From: Chloroflexota bacterium
GTDB taxonomy: Bacteria > Chloroflexota > Anaerolineae > UBA4142 > SHND01
Assembly (NCBI GenBank): GCA_016209205.1
Contig: JACQWQ010000028.1
Location: 1-39,864, forward strand
Direction of reading: 5' to 3'
DNA: 39,864 bases
How positions within the stretch are numbered: the first letter of the stretch is position 1; each line of letters begins with the position of its first letter. A program made the position numbers and the translations under genes. Of the stretch, positions 39,631-39,864 are shown in pieces. A model generated the notes under the pieces. The model made no database searches. It saw only the letters and a list, made by a program, of their open reading frames with translations, and was not told the DNA's origin.

Positions 39631-39864
39631 ATGAGTAAAATTCGTCTCTTCATCGGTCTCGTCATTTCGCTGGTGCTGCTCTATTTCACCTTTCGCGGGT
39701 TGGATTGGGCACAGGTCAGTCAGGCCCTGCGTTCGGCGAATTATGTTTTTATCGCGCTCGCGGCGCTAGTGATTCTGGCGACGTTCGGGGTGCGCGCGAT
39801 GCGTTGGAGTTGGCTGCTCCATCCGGTGCGTATTCTGCCGTGGCGCAGTTTGTTTTCCGTCGTG
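39631..39864 (+). CDS. Flippase-like / LPG-synthase TM-region protein, N-terminal fragment
   Basis: Only 78 codons are present before the right edge. MSKIRLFIGLVISLVLLYFT forms the first helix. FRGLDWAQVSQALRSANY is the characteristic short helix, and a second membrane helix precedes RAMRWSWLLHPV. This pattern is the UPF0104 / lysylphosphatidylglycerol-synthase transmembrane family (TIGR00374-like), often encoded with polyprenyl-linked glycan genes. The ATG follows a pyrimidine-rich stretch with no clear ribosome site. Confidence 0.8.
   Translation, partial: MSKIRLFIGLVISLVLLYFTFRGLDWAQVSQALRSANYVFIALAALVILATFGVRAMRWSWLLHPVRILPWRSLFSVV

Overview
The window is a metagenome-style stretch of a bacterial chromosome, mid-50s %GC by eye. 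I infer Chloroflexota, possibly an Anaerolineae relative. The grounds are Uma2 nucleases, DUF433/DUF5615 pairs, AAA/DUF4143 proteins, many alkaline-phosphatase-superfamily (AP) paralogues, and intergenic DNA packed with short tandem 'words'. No rRNA or other phylogenetic marker was read directly beyond L21, L27, L31 and SecG.

Layout. 1-4.7 kb (minus): the 5' end of a Gfo/Idh/MocA oxidoreductase, a PIN protein, then sat - AP paralogue - mgsA - cysC (activation of sulfate to APS and PAPS; no reduction genes seen). 4.7-5.6 kb (plus): a helical protein and an HNH nuclease behind a near-consensus promoter. 5.6-10 kb (minus): an accessory run of Uma2, SUMF-like, J-domain zinc-ribbon, a nonsense-mutated Uma2 and a DUF433/DUF5615 pair. 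Three orphan copies of the 3' end of the neighbouring AP gene separate the cargo, and a promoter-driven structured RNA lies beside the genuine end. 10-24.3 kb (minus): second AP paralogue, a 1006-aa membrane protein with an ILEI-like C-terminus, a membrane-anchored sugar-dehydrogenase-like protein, tdk, an rplU-rpmA-rpmE operon, an inositol-monophosphatase-family gene, a tRNA-Leu with C33, a broken AAA/DUF4143 gene, a peptide-binding protein, secG and a third Uma2. 24.4-39.9 kb (plus apart from one IS): nucleotide-sugar epimerase, Wzt-like ATPase, AP paralogues 3 and 4, an SGNH-like protein, a broken MBOAT acyltransferase, an IS1634-type element, a PhoD-like phosphatase, two GT-C-type membrane proteins and the start of a flippase-like membrane protein.

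Together the right half and the sat/cysC block look like synthesis, export and decoration of a surface glycan. That role is inference from families.

The most unusual features are non-coding. Families of 7-8 bp tandem words sit exactly at gene ends and supply the stop codons of at least six genes. Related words lie in frame inside membrane proteins. Truncated AP-gene tails punctuate the accessory region. A 45-bp palindrome separates two divergent promoters. An IS has landed on a start codon, restored the ATG through its target duplication, and brought a Shine-Dalgarno-like sequence in its terminal repeat.
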